A stretch of DNA of 50,016 nt from Corynebacterium sp. (GCF_012838985.1 NZ_DUOE01000181.1:1-50016), one strand, 5' to 3'. Shown: positions 39,982 through 49,584, counted from the first letter of the stretch. Made by a program: numbers and translations. The notes: generated by a model not told the origin, from the letters alone.

Positions 39982-42900
39982 ATGTCCAGATCAATCCCGC
40001 CCCCCGCATCTCTTCACCTCCGGGAACCAGGTGACTCTGACCACCCCGAACTGGCGATCTACGGAGTCATGCCGGCCTCCCCTCCGCGTACGCTCGTCGA
40101 CATCCTCCGTGCGACGATCGCCGCGCACCCCGAGGTCACCGCCATCGAGGCGGCCGACGCCGCCATCACCTACGGCGAGCTCGAGCAGCTTCTCGACGCT
40201 GAGGCGGCCCGCCTCGCCGACATCGGCGTCACCCGGGGTTCCCGGGTGGGTATCCGGGTCCCTTCAGGAACCACCGACCTCTACGTCGCCATCCTGGCCA
40301 CGATCTGGGCCGGCGCCGCCTACGTGCCCGTCGACTGGAACGACCCCGATTCCCGCGCTACCACCGTCTGGGAGGAGGCCGCCGTCGATGCCGTCTACGG
40401 GCGGGATCTGTCGCTGACCGTCATGCGCGACGATCCCCCCACCGGTGTGACACCCGCGGCCCCGGGGCTTGACGACGACGCCTGGATCATCTTCACCTCC
40501 GGCACCACCGGCAAGCCGAAGGGCGTGGCCATCAAGCACCGGTCCGCCGCCGCCTGGGTGGACGCGGAGTCCCGCATGTTCCTTCTCGACGCCCCGCTGG
40601 GCCCCCGTGACCGCGTCATGGCCGGTCTGTCCGTCGCCTTCGACGCCTCCTGCGAGGAGATGTGGCTGGCCTGGCGTTTCGGAGCCACCCTCGTCGCCGC
40701 CGACCGGGAGACCGTGCGGGCCGGCGACATACTCGGTGACTGGATCATCGAACAGGACATCACCGTCGTCTCCACCGTCCCGACCCTGGCCGCCTTCTGG
40801 CCCTCAGAGGCCTTCGACAAGGTCCGTCTGCTGATCTTCGGCGGCGAGGCCTGCCCGCAGGAACAGGTGGACAGGCTCGTGGCCGACGGCCGTGAGGTCT
40901 GGAACACGTACGGCCCCACCGAGACCACCGTCATCGTCAGTGGCCACATGATGACCACCGAGCCGCCGGTGCGGATCGGCCGGCCGATCCCCGGCTGGGA
41001 GTTGGCCGTCGTCGGCCCGGACGAGGAACCCGTCAAGTGGGGGGAGACCGGCGAACTCGTCGTCGGCGGAGTCGGGCTCGGCCGCTACCTCGACAAGGAG
41101 AAGGACGCCGAGGTCTACGCCTCCCTCCCCTCCCTCGGCTGGGAGCGCGCCTACCGCACAGGCGACCTCGTGCAGGCCGAACGGGAAGGACTCATCTTCC
41201 GCGGTCGCGCAGACGACCAGATCAAGTTCGCCGGACGTCGCCTGGAACTCGGCGAGCTCGACGACCATCTGACCGGACTCAGCGATGTCCGCGTCGGTGC
41301 CGCCGCACTCCATCAGACACCGGCGGGCTCCGACGTGCTGGTCGGCTACCTGGTTCCCGAACCGGGCATGACGATCGACCTCGCGGCTGCACGAGGCCAG
41401 CTGGCCACGACGTTGCCCGGCGGCATCGTCCCCACGCTCTGCGTCCTCGAGGAGATGCCGACCAAGACGTCCGGCAAGGTGGACCGCAAGGCCCTGCCCT
41501 GGCCTCTGCCCCGCGCGAACGAGGACTCCCCCGATCTGCCTCCGGAACTGGTCGGGCTCGCGGAACGCTGGATGGACCAGCTCGGCCCCGTCCCCCTCGC
41601 CCCGGACAGTGACTTCTTCGACATGGGCGGCAGTTCGGTCGCCATCGCCAAGCTCGCCACTGACCTGCGCCAGGATTACCCGGGCGCCAACATCGCGGAG
41701 CTCTACCTCCACCGGACCCTGGAGTCAATGTCCGACTATCTGCGCTCCCTGGAGTCGGAGACCACCGTCCGCCCCATGCCCGAACCACTGCCCTGGTTCA
41801 CCGGACCGGTCCAGGCCGCCACCGTGCTGGGGCTCTACGCCATCAACGGCCTGCGCTACATCGTCGGCGTGATGCTGGTCATCTGGGTCCTCAGTGCCGG
41901 TCTCCACGCCAGCTGGGTGAGGACTCCCGCCCTGCTCACGCTGGCTCCGCTCATCGTGGCGTGGCTCCTGCTGTTCTCCAACCGCGGCAAGTTCCTCGTG
42001 ACGGCCCTCGGAGCCCGCCTGCTCACCTGGAGACTCCGTCCGGGCAGCTACCGACGCGGCGGCATGACACATCTGCGGGTGTGGGCCGCCGAACGGCTGC
42101 TGACGCACCAGCGCCTGGATGCGGTACTGGGCACCCCGCAGATCCGGACGCTGTACCGGCTCCTGGGCAACCGCGTGGGCAAGCGCGCCGAACTCCACAG
42201 TTTCCCCCCGGTCACGGGTCTGCTCACGATCGGTGACGACGTCTCCGTCGAACCGGAGGTCGACCTGAACGGCCACTGGATCGACGGCGACAGATTCATC
42301 GTGGGCACGATCGACATCGAGGACCATGTCCGGGTGGGCACCCGCACGGTCGTCTCCCCGGACACGACCATCAGTGAAGGCGCCGAGATCCTCCCCGGCT
42401 CACACGCCTCCGGTGTCGTCGGAAGCTGGACGCTCTGGGGTGGTTCCCCCCTGCAGCCGCTGGGCGAGTCGGGTCAGAACTGGCCCCTGGAGGATGCGCA
42501 CACCGATCCCGGCGTGCACCGTCTCGGTGGCGTCACCAACCATCTCCTCCATGCCGCAGGCCTCTTCTGGATCACGCTGCTGCCCCTCCTGGCACTCGGC
42601 CCCGGTGTCGGCGTGCTGTTCACGCAGATCCGGGGAATCGAACGCTACCCCGTCCTCTTCCCGGTCCTCTACGCGTGGGTTCCGCTGACCATCCTGCTGA
42701 CCATCACCACCTGGCTCGTGCTGGTCATCACCACGGTGCGTTTCCTGTCGCTGCTCATCAGACCGGGCTACTACCCCGCGCAGAGCGCCACCGGATGGGC
42801 CCTGTGGTTCACACAGGCGCTCATGGAGCGCACCCTGACGTCCACCTACTTCATGTACGCCTCCTGGGTGACCCCCATATTCATGCGTCTGCTGGGTGCG

Positions 42901-43974
42901 CAGGTGGGCAAGGGCACGGAGATCTCCACCCTGGTCTCCATCCCGCACCTGACGCGTATCGACGACCACAGCTTCATCGCCGACCATGCCCTCCTCTCCG
43001 CACCCCGGCACCGGGACGGCTGGGTGCACGTGGGCACCACCACCGTCGGTGAAGGCAGCTTCGTCGGCAACTCAGGCATCGTCGGCCCGGACCGCGACCT
43101 GCCCCCGGAGTCCCTGGTGGCCGTCCTGTCCTCCGCGCCCTACCGTCCGCAGCGGGGCACCTCCTGGCTCGGCCGACGCCCCGTGGAGATCCCGCGGAAG
43201 AAGGTCGAGTCCGACGCGTCGAGCACGTTCGCACCGCTGCGCAGGCTGAAGATCGGCCGTGCCCTCGTCGAGACCCTGCGACTGCTGCCGGCGATCATCA
43301 CGGCCTGGCTCGATCTCGCGGTCGTCTTCGTCGGCACCGTCGTCTTCATGCACTGGTTCTACCTGGGGGAGGCGGCCAAGGGGCTGCTGATCCTCATCCT
43401 CATCTCGGGACCGCTCGTCCTGTGTGCCGGAATGATCGCCTCGCTGATCCCGGTCGTCACCAAGTGGCTGGTGGTCGGTGTGTTCCGGGCGGGTGACCGG
43501 ACCCTGTTCAGCACGTTCGTGTGGCGCAGTGAGCTCGCGGACAACTTCGTCGAACCACTCGCGGTCCCCAGCCTGGTGCGGATGAGCCTGGGCACCCCGA
43601 TGTTCAACGTGTGGGCCCGACTGATGGGCACGCGCATCGGCCGCGATGTCTGGTGCGAAACCTGGTGGCTCCCGGAGTTCGACCTCATCACCCTCGAGGA
43701 CCGCTGCACCGTCAACAGGGGCACCGTCCTCCAGACCCACCTCTTCCACGACCGGGTGATGTCCATCGAGCCCGTGGTTCTCCGACGTGGAGCCAGCCTG
43801 GGACCCAACAGTTTCCTCCTTCCGGGAGCGAGCGTCGGTGAGCGTTCCACCATCGGACCCGTCTCACTCGTCCTCCGGCAGGATTCCATCCCCTCCGACT
43901 CCGTGTGGGAGGGCAACCCGGTACAGCGCGTCACCGTGCCGTCCACTCAGACGAAAGAGGTCAGGGTGTCATGA
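39982..43974 (+). CDS. NRPS-like membrane synthetase of Pls/poly-amino-acid synthetase architecture (A-T-(TM2-LbH)x3)
   Basis: A domain 'IIFTSGTTGKPKGVAIKH', 'NTYGPTETTV', 'YRTGDL'; T domain 'DFFDMGGSSVAIAKL'; three TM pairs alternating with hexapeptide-like modules. Confidence 0.88.
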   Translation: MSRSIPPPASLHLREPGDSDHPELAIYGVMPASPPRTLVDILRATIAAHPEVTAIEAADAAITYGELEQLLDAEAARLADIGVTRGSRVGIRVPSGTTDLYVAILATIWAGAAYVPVDWNDPDSRATTVWEEAAVDAVYGRDLSLTVMRDDPPTGVTPAAPGLDDDAWIIFTSGTTGKPKGVAIKHRSAAAWVDAESRMFLLDAPLGPRDRVMAGLSVAFDASCEEMWLAWRFGATLVAADRETVRAGDILGDWIIEQDITVVSTVPTLAAFWPSEAFDKVRLLIFGGEACPQEQVDRLVADGREVWNTYGPTETTVIVSGHMMTTEPPVRIGRPIPGWELAVVGPDEEPVKWGETGELVVGGVGLGRYLDKEKDAEVYASLPSLGWERAYRTGDLVQAEREGLIFRGRADDQIKFAGRRLELGELDDHLTGLSDVRVGAAALHQTPAGSDVLVGYLVPEPGMTIDLAAARGQLATTLPGGIVPTLCVLEEMPTKTSGKVDRKALPWPLPRANEDSPDLPPELVGLAERWMDQLGPVPLAPDSDFFDMGGSSVAIAKLATDLRQDYPGANIAELYLHRTLESMSDYLRSLESETTVRPMPEPLPWFTGPVQAATVLGLYAINGLRYIVGVMLVIWVLSAGLHASWVRTPALLTLAPLIVAWLLLFSNRGKFLVTALGARLLTWRLRPGSYRRGGMTHLRVWAAERLLTHQRLDAVLGTPQIRTLYRLLGNRVGKRAELHSFPPVTGLLTIGDDVSVEPEVDLNGHWIDGDRFIVGTIDIEDHVRVGTRTVVSPDTTISEGAEILPGSHASGVVGSWTLWGGSPLQPLGESGQNWPLEDAHTDPGVHRLGGVTNHLLHAAGLFWITLLPLLALGPGVGVLFTQIRGIERYPVLFPVLYAWVPLTILLTITTWLVLVITTVRFLSLLIRPGYYPAQSATGWALWFTQALMERTLTSTYFMYASWVTPIFMRLLGAQVGKGTEISTLVSIPHLTRIDDHSFIADHALLSAPRHRDGWVHVGTTTVGEGSFVGNSGIVGPDRDLPPESLVAVLSSAPYRPQRGTSWLGRRPVEIPRKKVESDASSTFAPLRRLKIGRALVETLRLLPAIITAWLDLAVVFVGTVVFMHWFYLGEAAKGLLILILISGPLVLCAGMIASLIPVVTKWLVVGVFRAGDRTLFSTFVWRSELADNFVEPLAVPSLVRMSLGTPMFNVWARLMGTRIGRDVWCETWWLPEFDLITLEDRCTVNRGTVLQTHLFHDRVMSIEPVVLRRGASLGPNSFLLPGASVGERSTIGPVSLVLRQDSIPSDSVWEGNPVQRVTVPSTQTKEVRVS

Positions 43975-45293
43975 CCCTGGACAGTTCCTCTCCCCGCACC
44001 ACCTACGAGGGGGATCTTCCCCCCGGATTCCGCCCCCGTCCGGGCCCGCGGCCCGAGCGCAGCGTGTGGATCGGCGGCGCCGATCCGGTGGCTGACGCCC
44101 CCGAGAAGAAGACCCGCGTCATCGGCATCGACGCCGCCCGTGGTCTGGCGCTCATCGGCATGATCGCGACGCATGTCCTGCCGTCGTTCCACACGGCCAC
44201 CGGTGAGCCGACCCTGCAGTGGTCCCTGTTCGCCGGCAACGCGGCAGCCCTCTTCGCGCTGCTCGCGGGAATCTCCCTCACCATGATGACGGGCCGGACC
44301 ACCCCTCACACGGGACGTCGCTGGGTCCGGAGCGCAGTCGCGATCCTCGTCCGCGCACTGCTCATGTTCTCCGTCTTCGGGCTGGTGCTCAACGTCCTGG
44401 CGATCCCGGTGTACAACATCCTCCCCTACTACGCCCTGCTGTTCCTGCTGGCGATCCCGTTCACGCTGCTCCGACCGCTGCAGCTGCTGGTGGTGTCGAT
44501 CCTGTTCGGGGTGGGTGGCCCGGTGGCGATCTACCTGATCAACAGGAGCGTCGACTACACCGTCTTCTCCAGCCCCACCTTCACCGACCTCAGCGCTGAT
44601 CCCGCAGGTGTGATGCTCAGTCTGTTCTCGGGCGGAGCCTTCCCGGTGCTCACCTGGATGACCTTCATCTGTCTCGGCCTCATGCTGGGGCGGATGGGTC
44701 TGGAGAGGCTCTCCGTCCAGATCCAGCTGGCGGCCTCCGGTGTGATCCTCATGGTCGCCTCGAGCGCCCTGTCCGGATTCCTCCTCAACGCAGGTGGAGG
44801 CTGGCAGCAGATCATGGCCTCCAACCCCGCCATGACCACCGAGGACGCCTTCGACATCTCCGTGTACGGAACGCCGGCGGGCAGCTTCCAGTTCTCCCCC
44901 ACGACGTGGTGGTGGCTGGCGGTCGACGGGCCCCACACCAACACGCCGCTCTCGATCGGGTACAGCGCCGGTGTCGCCCTGCTCATCCTCGGCGGTGCTC
45001 TCCTGGTGAGCCGGGTGTGGGCGGACATGCTCACCCCTCTCATCGCGGCCGGCAGCATGACCCTGACGATGTACACGGCGCACCTGGTCTTCATCACCTT
45101 CGTCGACACGACGACCCTCCCGATGCTCTGGTTCGTCATCCAGATCGGCTTCGCCCTGCTCTTCGCCACCATCTGGAAGATGAGTGTGGGACGTGGACCG
45201 TTCGAGGGCTTCGTCGCCCGGGTCTCCAAGTGGACTGCGGGACTGCTGGTCCCCGGACAGGAATCCCCGGGTAAACACCGCTCGGATTCCTGA
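43971..45293 (+). CDS. DUF418 / heparan-alpha-glucosaminide acetyltransferase-like polytopic membrane protein
   Basis: 'RVIGIDAARGLALIGMIATHVLP'; about 10 TM; ATGA overlap with the NRPS stop. Confidence 0.8.
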   Translation: MTLDSSSPRTTYEGDLPPGFRPRPGPRPERSVWIGGADPVADAPEKKTRVIGIDAARGLALIGMIATHVLPSFHTATGEPTLQWSLFAGNAAALFALLAGISLTMMTGRTTPHTGRRWVRSAVAILVRALLMFSVFGLVLNVLAIPVYNILPYYALLFLLAIPFTLLRPLQLLVVSILFGVGGPVAIYLINRSVDYTVFSSPTFTDLSADPAGVMLSLFSGGAFPVLTWMTFICLGLMLGRMGLERLSVQIQLAASGVILMVASSALSGFLLNAGGGWQQIMASNPAMTTEDAFDISVYGTPAGSFQFSPTTWWWLAVDGPHTNTPLSIGYSAGVALLILGGALLVSRVWADMLTPLIAAGSMTLTMYTAHLVFITFVDTTTLPMLWFVIQIGFALLFATIWKMSVGRGPFEGFVARVSKWTAGLLVPGQESPGKHRSDS

Positions 45294-45368
45294 CCCGGAA
45301 CATTCACGACGGAGAAAAACCCGCACCGCACCCCCTGTGGTCTGACCGATGGGTATAAGGTGTGATGC

Positions 45369-46733
45369 GTGACTCATCCGATACTGACCCCACACCCCCG
45401 CGAACAGGTGACCCCTAAGGCGCTCATCGTCTGGGTGACCGCCGTGATGGTGTACGTCGTCGCCATCACGGGGCGCACCTCCTTCGGTGTCGCCTCCGTC
45501 GACGCGATCGACCGGTTCGGTGTCGACGCCTCCCGCATCGCCGTCTTCACCGCCGTCCAGATCGGCGTCTACGCCTTCGCGCAGATCCCCGTCGGCATGC
45601 TCATCGACCGCTTCGGCCCCCGCCGACTGCTCGTCGCCGGCGCCCTCGTCATGGCCACGGGGCAGGTGCTCCTCGGATTCACCAGTTCCTACTGGGTGGC
45701 CATCGGCGCCCGTGTGCTCATCGGTGCCGGTGACGCGACCGCCTTCCTGTCGGTCATGCGCATCCTCCCCTACTGGTTCCCGCTGAAGAAGACGCCGCTG
45801 TTCACCCAGATGACCGCGGCGATCGGCCAGACCGGCCAGTTCCTCTCCGCCGTGCCCTTCCTCGCGCTGCTCCACGGCCCCGGCTGGACCACCGCCTTCC
45901 TCTCCCTCGGCGCCACCGGAGTCCTCATCGCCATCGCCGCAGGCGTGGCGGTGGCGGACTCCCCGGAGACCTGGGCGGCGTCGAAAAGCACGGCGGACCC
46001 GGATGACGTCCGTGAGAAGCAGGCCCCGCCGCCGAAGATCCCCATCGGCACCCTGCTGCTCACCGTGATGAAGGAGCCGTTGTGCTGGCAGGGCTTCTTC
46101 AACCACTACTCAGCGATGCTCCTGCAGATCGTGTTCACGCTGCTGTGGAGCGCGCCGATCATCACCCTCGGCATGGGACTGGAGCCGTCCGCCATCGGTG
46201 TGATCCTGACGATCAACGTCGTCGCGTCGATCTTCGCCGGCCCGATCCTGGGGCCGATCTCCGCACGACTGGGACGCAACCGTGTCCTCGCGTCGATCAC
46301 GTTCTCGGGATTCATCGGCCTGGCGTGGATCATCTTCTTCCTGCCGGAGGAGCCGCGCGGCCTCACGGCGATCATCATCGTCAACATCATCATGGCGCTG
46401 TTCACCCCCTCCTCGAACTTCGGTTTCGACGACATCCGCGAGGACCTCGACCGCCGCATCGTCGCCACCGCCACCGGCATGTCCAACATGGGCGGATTCT
46501 TCGCCGGCATGATCGCCGCCCAGCTGGTCGGTGTCCTCCTCGACCACTCCTCGCAGGGCGCGGCCTACACGTGGGCCGACTTCCGCTTCGCCTGGTGGGC
46601 CGTCATCGTCACCTGGGCCATCGGCATGGCCGGGCTGATCACCTTCCGGATCATCGTCGCCCGCCGACGCCGTGAACAGGCGGCGTCCGGCCGCGGAACC
46701 GTCCGCATCGTGGACACCTCCGAGGGAGAATAA
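45369..46733 (+). CDS. MFS transporter
   Basis: About 12 TM; 'PVGMLIDRFGPRRLLVAGALVMATGQ'. Confidence 0.9.
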   Translation: MTHPILTPHPREQVTPKALIVWVTAVMVYVVAITGRTSFGVASVDAIDRFGVDASRIAVFTAVQIGVYAFAQIPVGMLIDRFGPRRLLVAGALVMATGQVLLGFTSSYWVAIGARVLIGAGDATAFLSVMRILPYWFPLKKTPLFTQMTAAIGQTGQFLSAVPFLALLHGPGWTTAFLSLGATGVLIAIAAGVAVADSPETWAASKSTADPDDVREKQAPPPKIPIGTLLLTVMKEPLCWQGFFNHYSAMLLQIVFTLLWSAPIITLGMGLEPSAIGVILTINVVASIFAGPILGPISARLGRNRVLASITFSGFIGLAWIIFFLPEEPRGLTAIIIVNIIMALFTPSSNFGFDDIREDLDRRIVATATGMSNMGGFFAGMIAAQLVGVLLDHSSQGAAYTWADFRFAWWAVIVTWAIGMAGLITFRIIVARRRREQAASGRGTVRIVDTSEGE

Positions 46734-46803
46734 GCCCGTCCGCCACCCCCGAAATAGGTGTTCATCTCTTCTTTTCCCTGGTGAGGCACCATGATCCTTA
46801 TCC

Positions 46804-47421
46804 ATGCGTAAGACCATCATCAGCCTCATCGCGGCCACCGCCGTGGCCTTCGGCTCCATTCAGCCGGCAACCGCCCAGTCCTCCTTCAGCTCGGAGGAGA
46901 CCACGGAGACCACCACGTCGATCAGCTCCCTGAGCTCCGCGGACACCTCGTCCGAGGATTCCACGGACGACACGGACACCCCGGCCGACGGCATCTCCGC
47001 CGCCGGCTCCCTCGAGTCCTCTTCCGAGGACGACCTCGCCCTCATCATCGGTGTCGCGGCCGTCACCGGCCTCATCGCCGGTGGCGTCCACTGGGCCGTC
47101 CAGCAGCGCCTGATCCCGAACCCGCTCCCGGGCATCATCCCGGATCCGGCTCCGATCCACGCCCCGGCTCCCGCTCCGGCACCGCAGCCTGCACCGGCTC
47201 CTGCTCCGGCTCCGGCTCCGCAGCCTGCCCCAGCACCGGCCCCTGCTCCGGCACCGGCCCCGGCTCCGCAGCCTGCCCCCGGCCCGGCCCCGGGCGTGCG
47301 CATTGTGTCTGGGGGAGCCTTCTGCAAGAACGCAGAGATCGGACAGCGCGGCCAAACCACCACCGGCAAGCCCATGACCTGCACTAAGTACCCGGGTGAG
47401 ACCCGCGCCCGCTGGCGCTAA
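46804..47421 (+). CDS. Secreted Pro/Ala-repeat protein with short Cys-containing C-terminal motif
   Basis: Signal peptide; PAPAPAPQ repeats; tail '[36 protein letters not shown]'. Confidence 0.8.
   Translation: MRKTIISLIAATAVAFGSIQPATAQSSFSSEETTETTTSISSLSSADTSSEDSTDDTDTPADGISAAGSLESSSEDDLALIIGVAAVTGLIAGGVHWAVQQRLIPNPLPGIIPDPAPIHAPAPAPAPQPAPAPAPAPAPQPAPAPAPAPAPAPAPQPAPGPAPGVRIVSGGAFCKNAEIGQRGQTTTGKPMTCTKYPGETRARWR
47150..47295 (+). repeat. Low-complexity Pro-Ala-(Gln) coding repeat
   Basis: Iterated ccggctcc / gcaccg / cagcct codons. Confidence 0.9.
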
Positions 47422-47477
47422 AGCCTGAGGGCAGTGCCTGCGAGCAATTGCTTTAGTCACTGCGGCGAGTAATCTCA

Positions 47478-47515
47478 TACGTGGACACCTTCCCAGGTGG
47501 CCACGTATTTTTCTG
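47478..47515 (+). terminator. Rho-independent terminator hairpin just upstream of an Excalibur lipoprotein gene
   Basis: tacgtgg-a-cacct-tccc-aggtg-g-ccacgtatttttct. Confidence 0.8.
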
Positions 47516-47540
47516 TGCTTTTCGACGTCAGCGAGGCCCC

Positions 47541-48059
47541 ATGCCCACCAGGCCCCCGTTCTCCCGGTACCGGGTTCTGGCTCTTTCCATCACAGCCTGC
47601 ATGGCGATGTCCGGCTGCGTCATCGACACCGCGGACAGCAGCCCGCAGCAGGCGTCCCTCCCGTTACCGCCGGTGACGACCACGGTGACCGCGACGACCA
47701 CCGCCACCTCCACCTCCACGGTGACTGCCGAACCGGTCACCGAGACGATGTACATCATCCCTGATGCCCTCACCGAGACCGTCACGGTCACCCCGGAGCC
47801 TGTCGTCGAGACGGTATATCCGGAGCCTGTCGTCGAGACGGTGTATCCGGAGCCTGTCGTCGCGACGGTGGTCGTGACAGAAACCGTCGAGGTACACCTC
47901 CAGCAGCAGGGGATGCCCGCCCCTCCCCCGGTGGCGGCGGCCACGTACTACCCGAACTGCACCGCCGCGCGTGCGGCCGGTGTCACCCCCATCTATCAGG
48001 GCGAACCGGGCTACGGCACCCACCTGGACCGTGACGGCGACGGCATCGCCTGCGAGTGA
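47541..48059 (+). CDS. Excalibur-domain lipoprotein (ATG at 47541)
   Basis: Lipobox 'MAMSGCV'; C-terminal 'YYPNCTAARAAGVTPIYQGEPGYGTHLDRDGDGIACE'. Confidence 0.88.
   Translation: MPTRPPFSRYRVLALSITACMAMSGCVIDTADSSPQQASLPLPPVTTTVTATTTATSTSTVTAEPVTETMYIIPDALTETVTVTPEPVVETVYPEPVVETVYPEPVVATVVVTETVEVHLQQQGMPAPPPVAAATYYPNCTAARAAGVTPIYQGEPGYGTHLDRDGDGIACE
47796..47875 (+). repeat. Three tandem 27-nt coding repeats (PEPVVETVY)
   Basis: ccggagcctgtcgtcgagacggtatat repeated with few changes. Confidence 0.88.
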
Positions 48060-48099
48060 CCCCCGTTCCTCTGTGTTCTCTCCCTGACAGCGAGGTCCC

Positions 48100-48879
48100 A
48101 TGACTCCCCTCTCCCCCACCCGGCCCCGGAAGCTCATCCGGAGGATCCTGGCGTTCGCCACGGTCGGTCTCGGTCTGCTCCTGTCGCTCACGTCCTTCGG
48201 CATGGGCGACTGGAGGGACATCCTCGGGGGAATCCTGCTGGGTGTGGCGTTCATGCTTCCCGGCGCGTGGTTCCTGTGGCAGGAGAAGATCGACCGGGAC
48301 AAGCTCGCCGCCTACGACGAGGCCGTTCGGCAGCACTCCTATTACTCCGGTCTCCTCGGTCCGGAGGATCATTCGGTCGTGAGCGGCATGGGGACTCCGG
48401 TACCTCCGCAGCCGACGAATCGCCGCTGGGGTCTGGTCTATCTGGGGGCCGTCGTGATCTTCGCCGTGGGGGCGGCCGTCCTTCCTCCCGTGGAACCGAG
48501 GCCCGATGGCGGGACCACGGTGACCACCACCCCGACCAGCACCTCGCAGGCCCCGGAACGTGTCACAGAGACAGTGGTCGTGACGTCCACGACCGACCCG
48601 GAGCCGACCCCCACGACCGATGCCCCGTCCCCGGTGCAGGCGACGACGCAGGTGATGGAATCCCACCACACCCCCATGCACGTCCCCTCCCCGGAGCAGG
48701 CGGACACGCAGCCCCAGAACTTCCTGGCTCCGGCGCCGGCACCGGAGCCTGCCCCGGCGGCCACGTACTACCCGAACTGCGCTGCGGCCCGCGCCGCCGG
48801 CGTGGCCCCGATCTACGAGGGGCAGCCCGGTTACGGCACACACCTGGACCGTGACCGGGACGGCATCGCCTGCGAGTAG
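48100..48879 (+). CDS. Membrane protein with C-terminal Excalibur domain
   Basis: TM segments; 'YYPNCAAARAAGVAPIYEGQPGYGTHLDRDRDGIACE'. Confidence 0.88.
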   Translation: MTPLSPTRPRKLIRRILAFATVGLGLLLSLTSFGMGDWRDILGGILLGVAFMLPGAWFLWQEKIDRDKLAAYDEAVRQHSYYSGLLGPEDHSVVSGMGTPVPPQPTNRRWGLVYLGAVVIFAVGAAVLPPVEPRPDGGTTVTTTPTSTSQAPERVTETVVVTSTTDPEPTPTTDAPSPVQATTQVMESHHTPMHVPSPEQADTQPQNFLAPAPAPEPAPAATYYPNCAAARAAGVAPIYEGQPGYGTHLDRDRDGIACE

Positions 48880-49584
48880 CTACTCCAGGATGTAGCGGAT
48901 CGTCCCCTGCGGGTCCTCCAGGAACTCCCGGGTGGCGATGACCGCCTCCGCCTCCTCGTAGACCGTCTCCTCCAGGCCGTCCTCGGTGATGTCGATGATC
49001 GCCGCATCGGGGATGGCCAGGATGATCGGCGAATGGGTGGCGATGATGAACTGCGCGCCCCTCTGCACCGCCCGGTGGATCTCGGCGACCAGCGCCATCT
49101 GCCGGACCACGGACAGCCCGGACTCGGGTTCGTCGAAGATGTAGAGTCCCGGGCTGTTGATCTGTTCCCCGAGGATCGACATGACTGACTCACCGTGTGA
49201 CATCTCGTGCCGGGACTCCGCGGCGTCGGGAAGCGTGTCGAAGACCGTCACCGTGTCGTAGTGGGTCTCCGCGCGCAGGAAGTATCCGCGTAACGGGATG
49301 TCGCGGCCCCGCAGGGAGAGCCAGCGGGACAGCGGCGAGTGCGTCGGGTGGACCTGCCCCCGGAAGGCGCGGTCACGGAGCGGACCACCGCCGGCGTCGA
49401 AACCGGCGGCGATGGCGATCGCCTCGACGAGCGTTGATTTTCCGGAACCGTTGTCGCCCACGAAGCAGGTGACCGGTGAGGTCAGACGCAGCGACTCATG
49501 CTGCAGCAGGTGCCGTACGACAGGCACCCGCGTGACGTAGGTGTCCTCCCTGATGGGCTCCACGCGCAGAGATCTGATGAACAT
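48880..49584 (-). CDS. AAA/ABC-type ATPase
   Basis: Walker A 'FVGDNGSGKSTLVEAI', signature-like 'MSHGESVMSIL', Walker B 'GLYIFDEPESGLS', 'FIIATHSPIILAIPDA'. Confidence 0.88.
   Translation of the reverse strand: MFIRSLRVEPIREDTYVTRVPVVRHLLQHESLRLTSPVTCFVGDNGSGKSTLVEAIAIAAGFDAGGGPLRDRAFRGQVHPTHSPLSRWLSLRGRDIPLRGYFLRAETHYDTVTVFDTLPDAAESRHEMSHGESVMSILGEQINSPGLYIFDEPESGLSVVRQMALVAEIHRAVQRGAQFIIATHSPIILAIPDAAIIDITEDGLEETVYEEAEAVIATREFLEDPQGTIRYILE

Noticed and set aside
47150-47295. Repeat array considered as CRISPR
   Set aside because: In-frame Pro/Ala codon repeat in a secreted protein; no spacers, no cas genes.
48880-49584. Complete phage-defence system at the right end
   Set aside because: Only one ATPase is visible and no effector; reported as an orphan instead.
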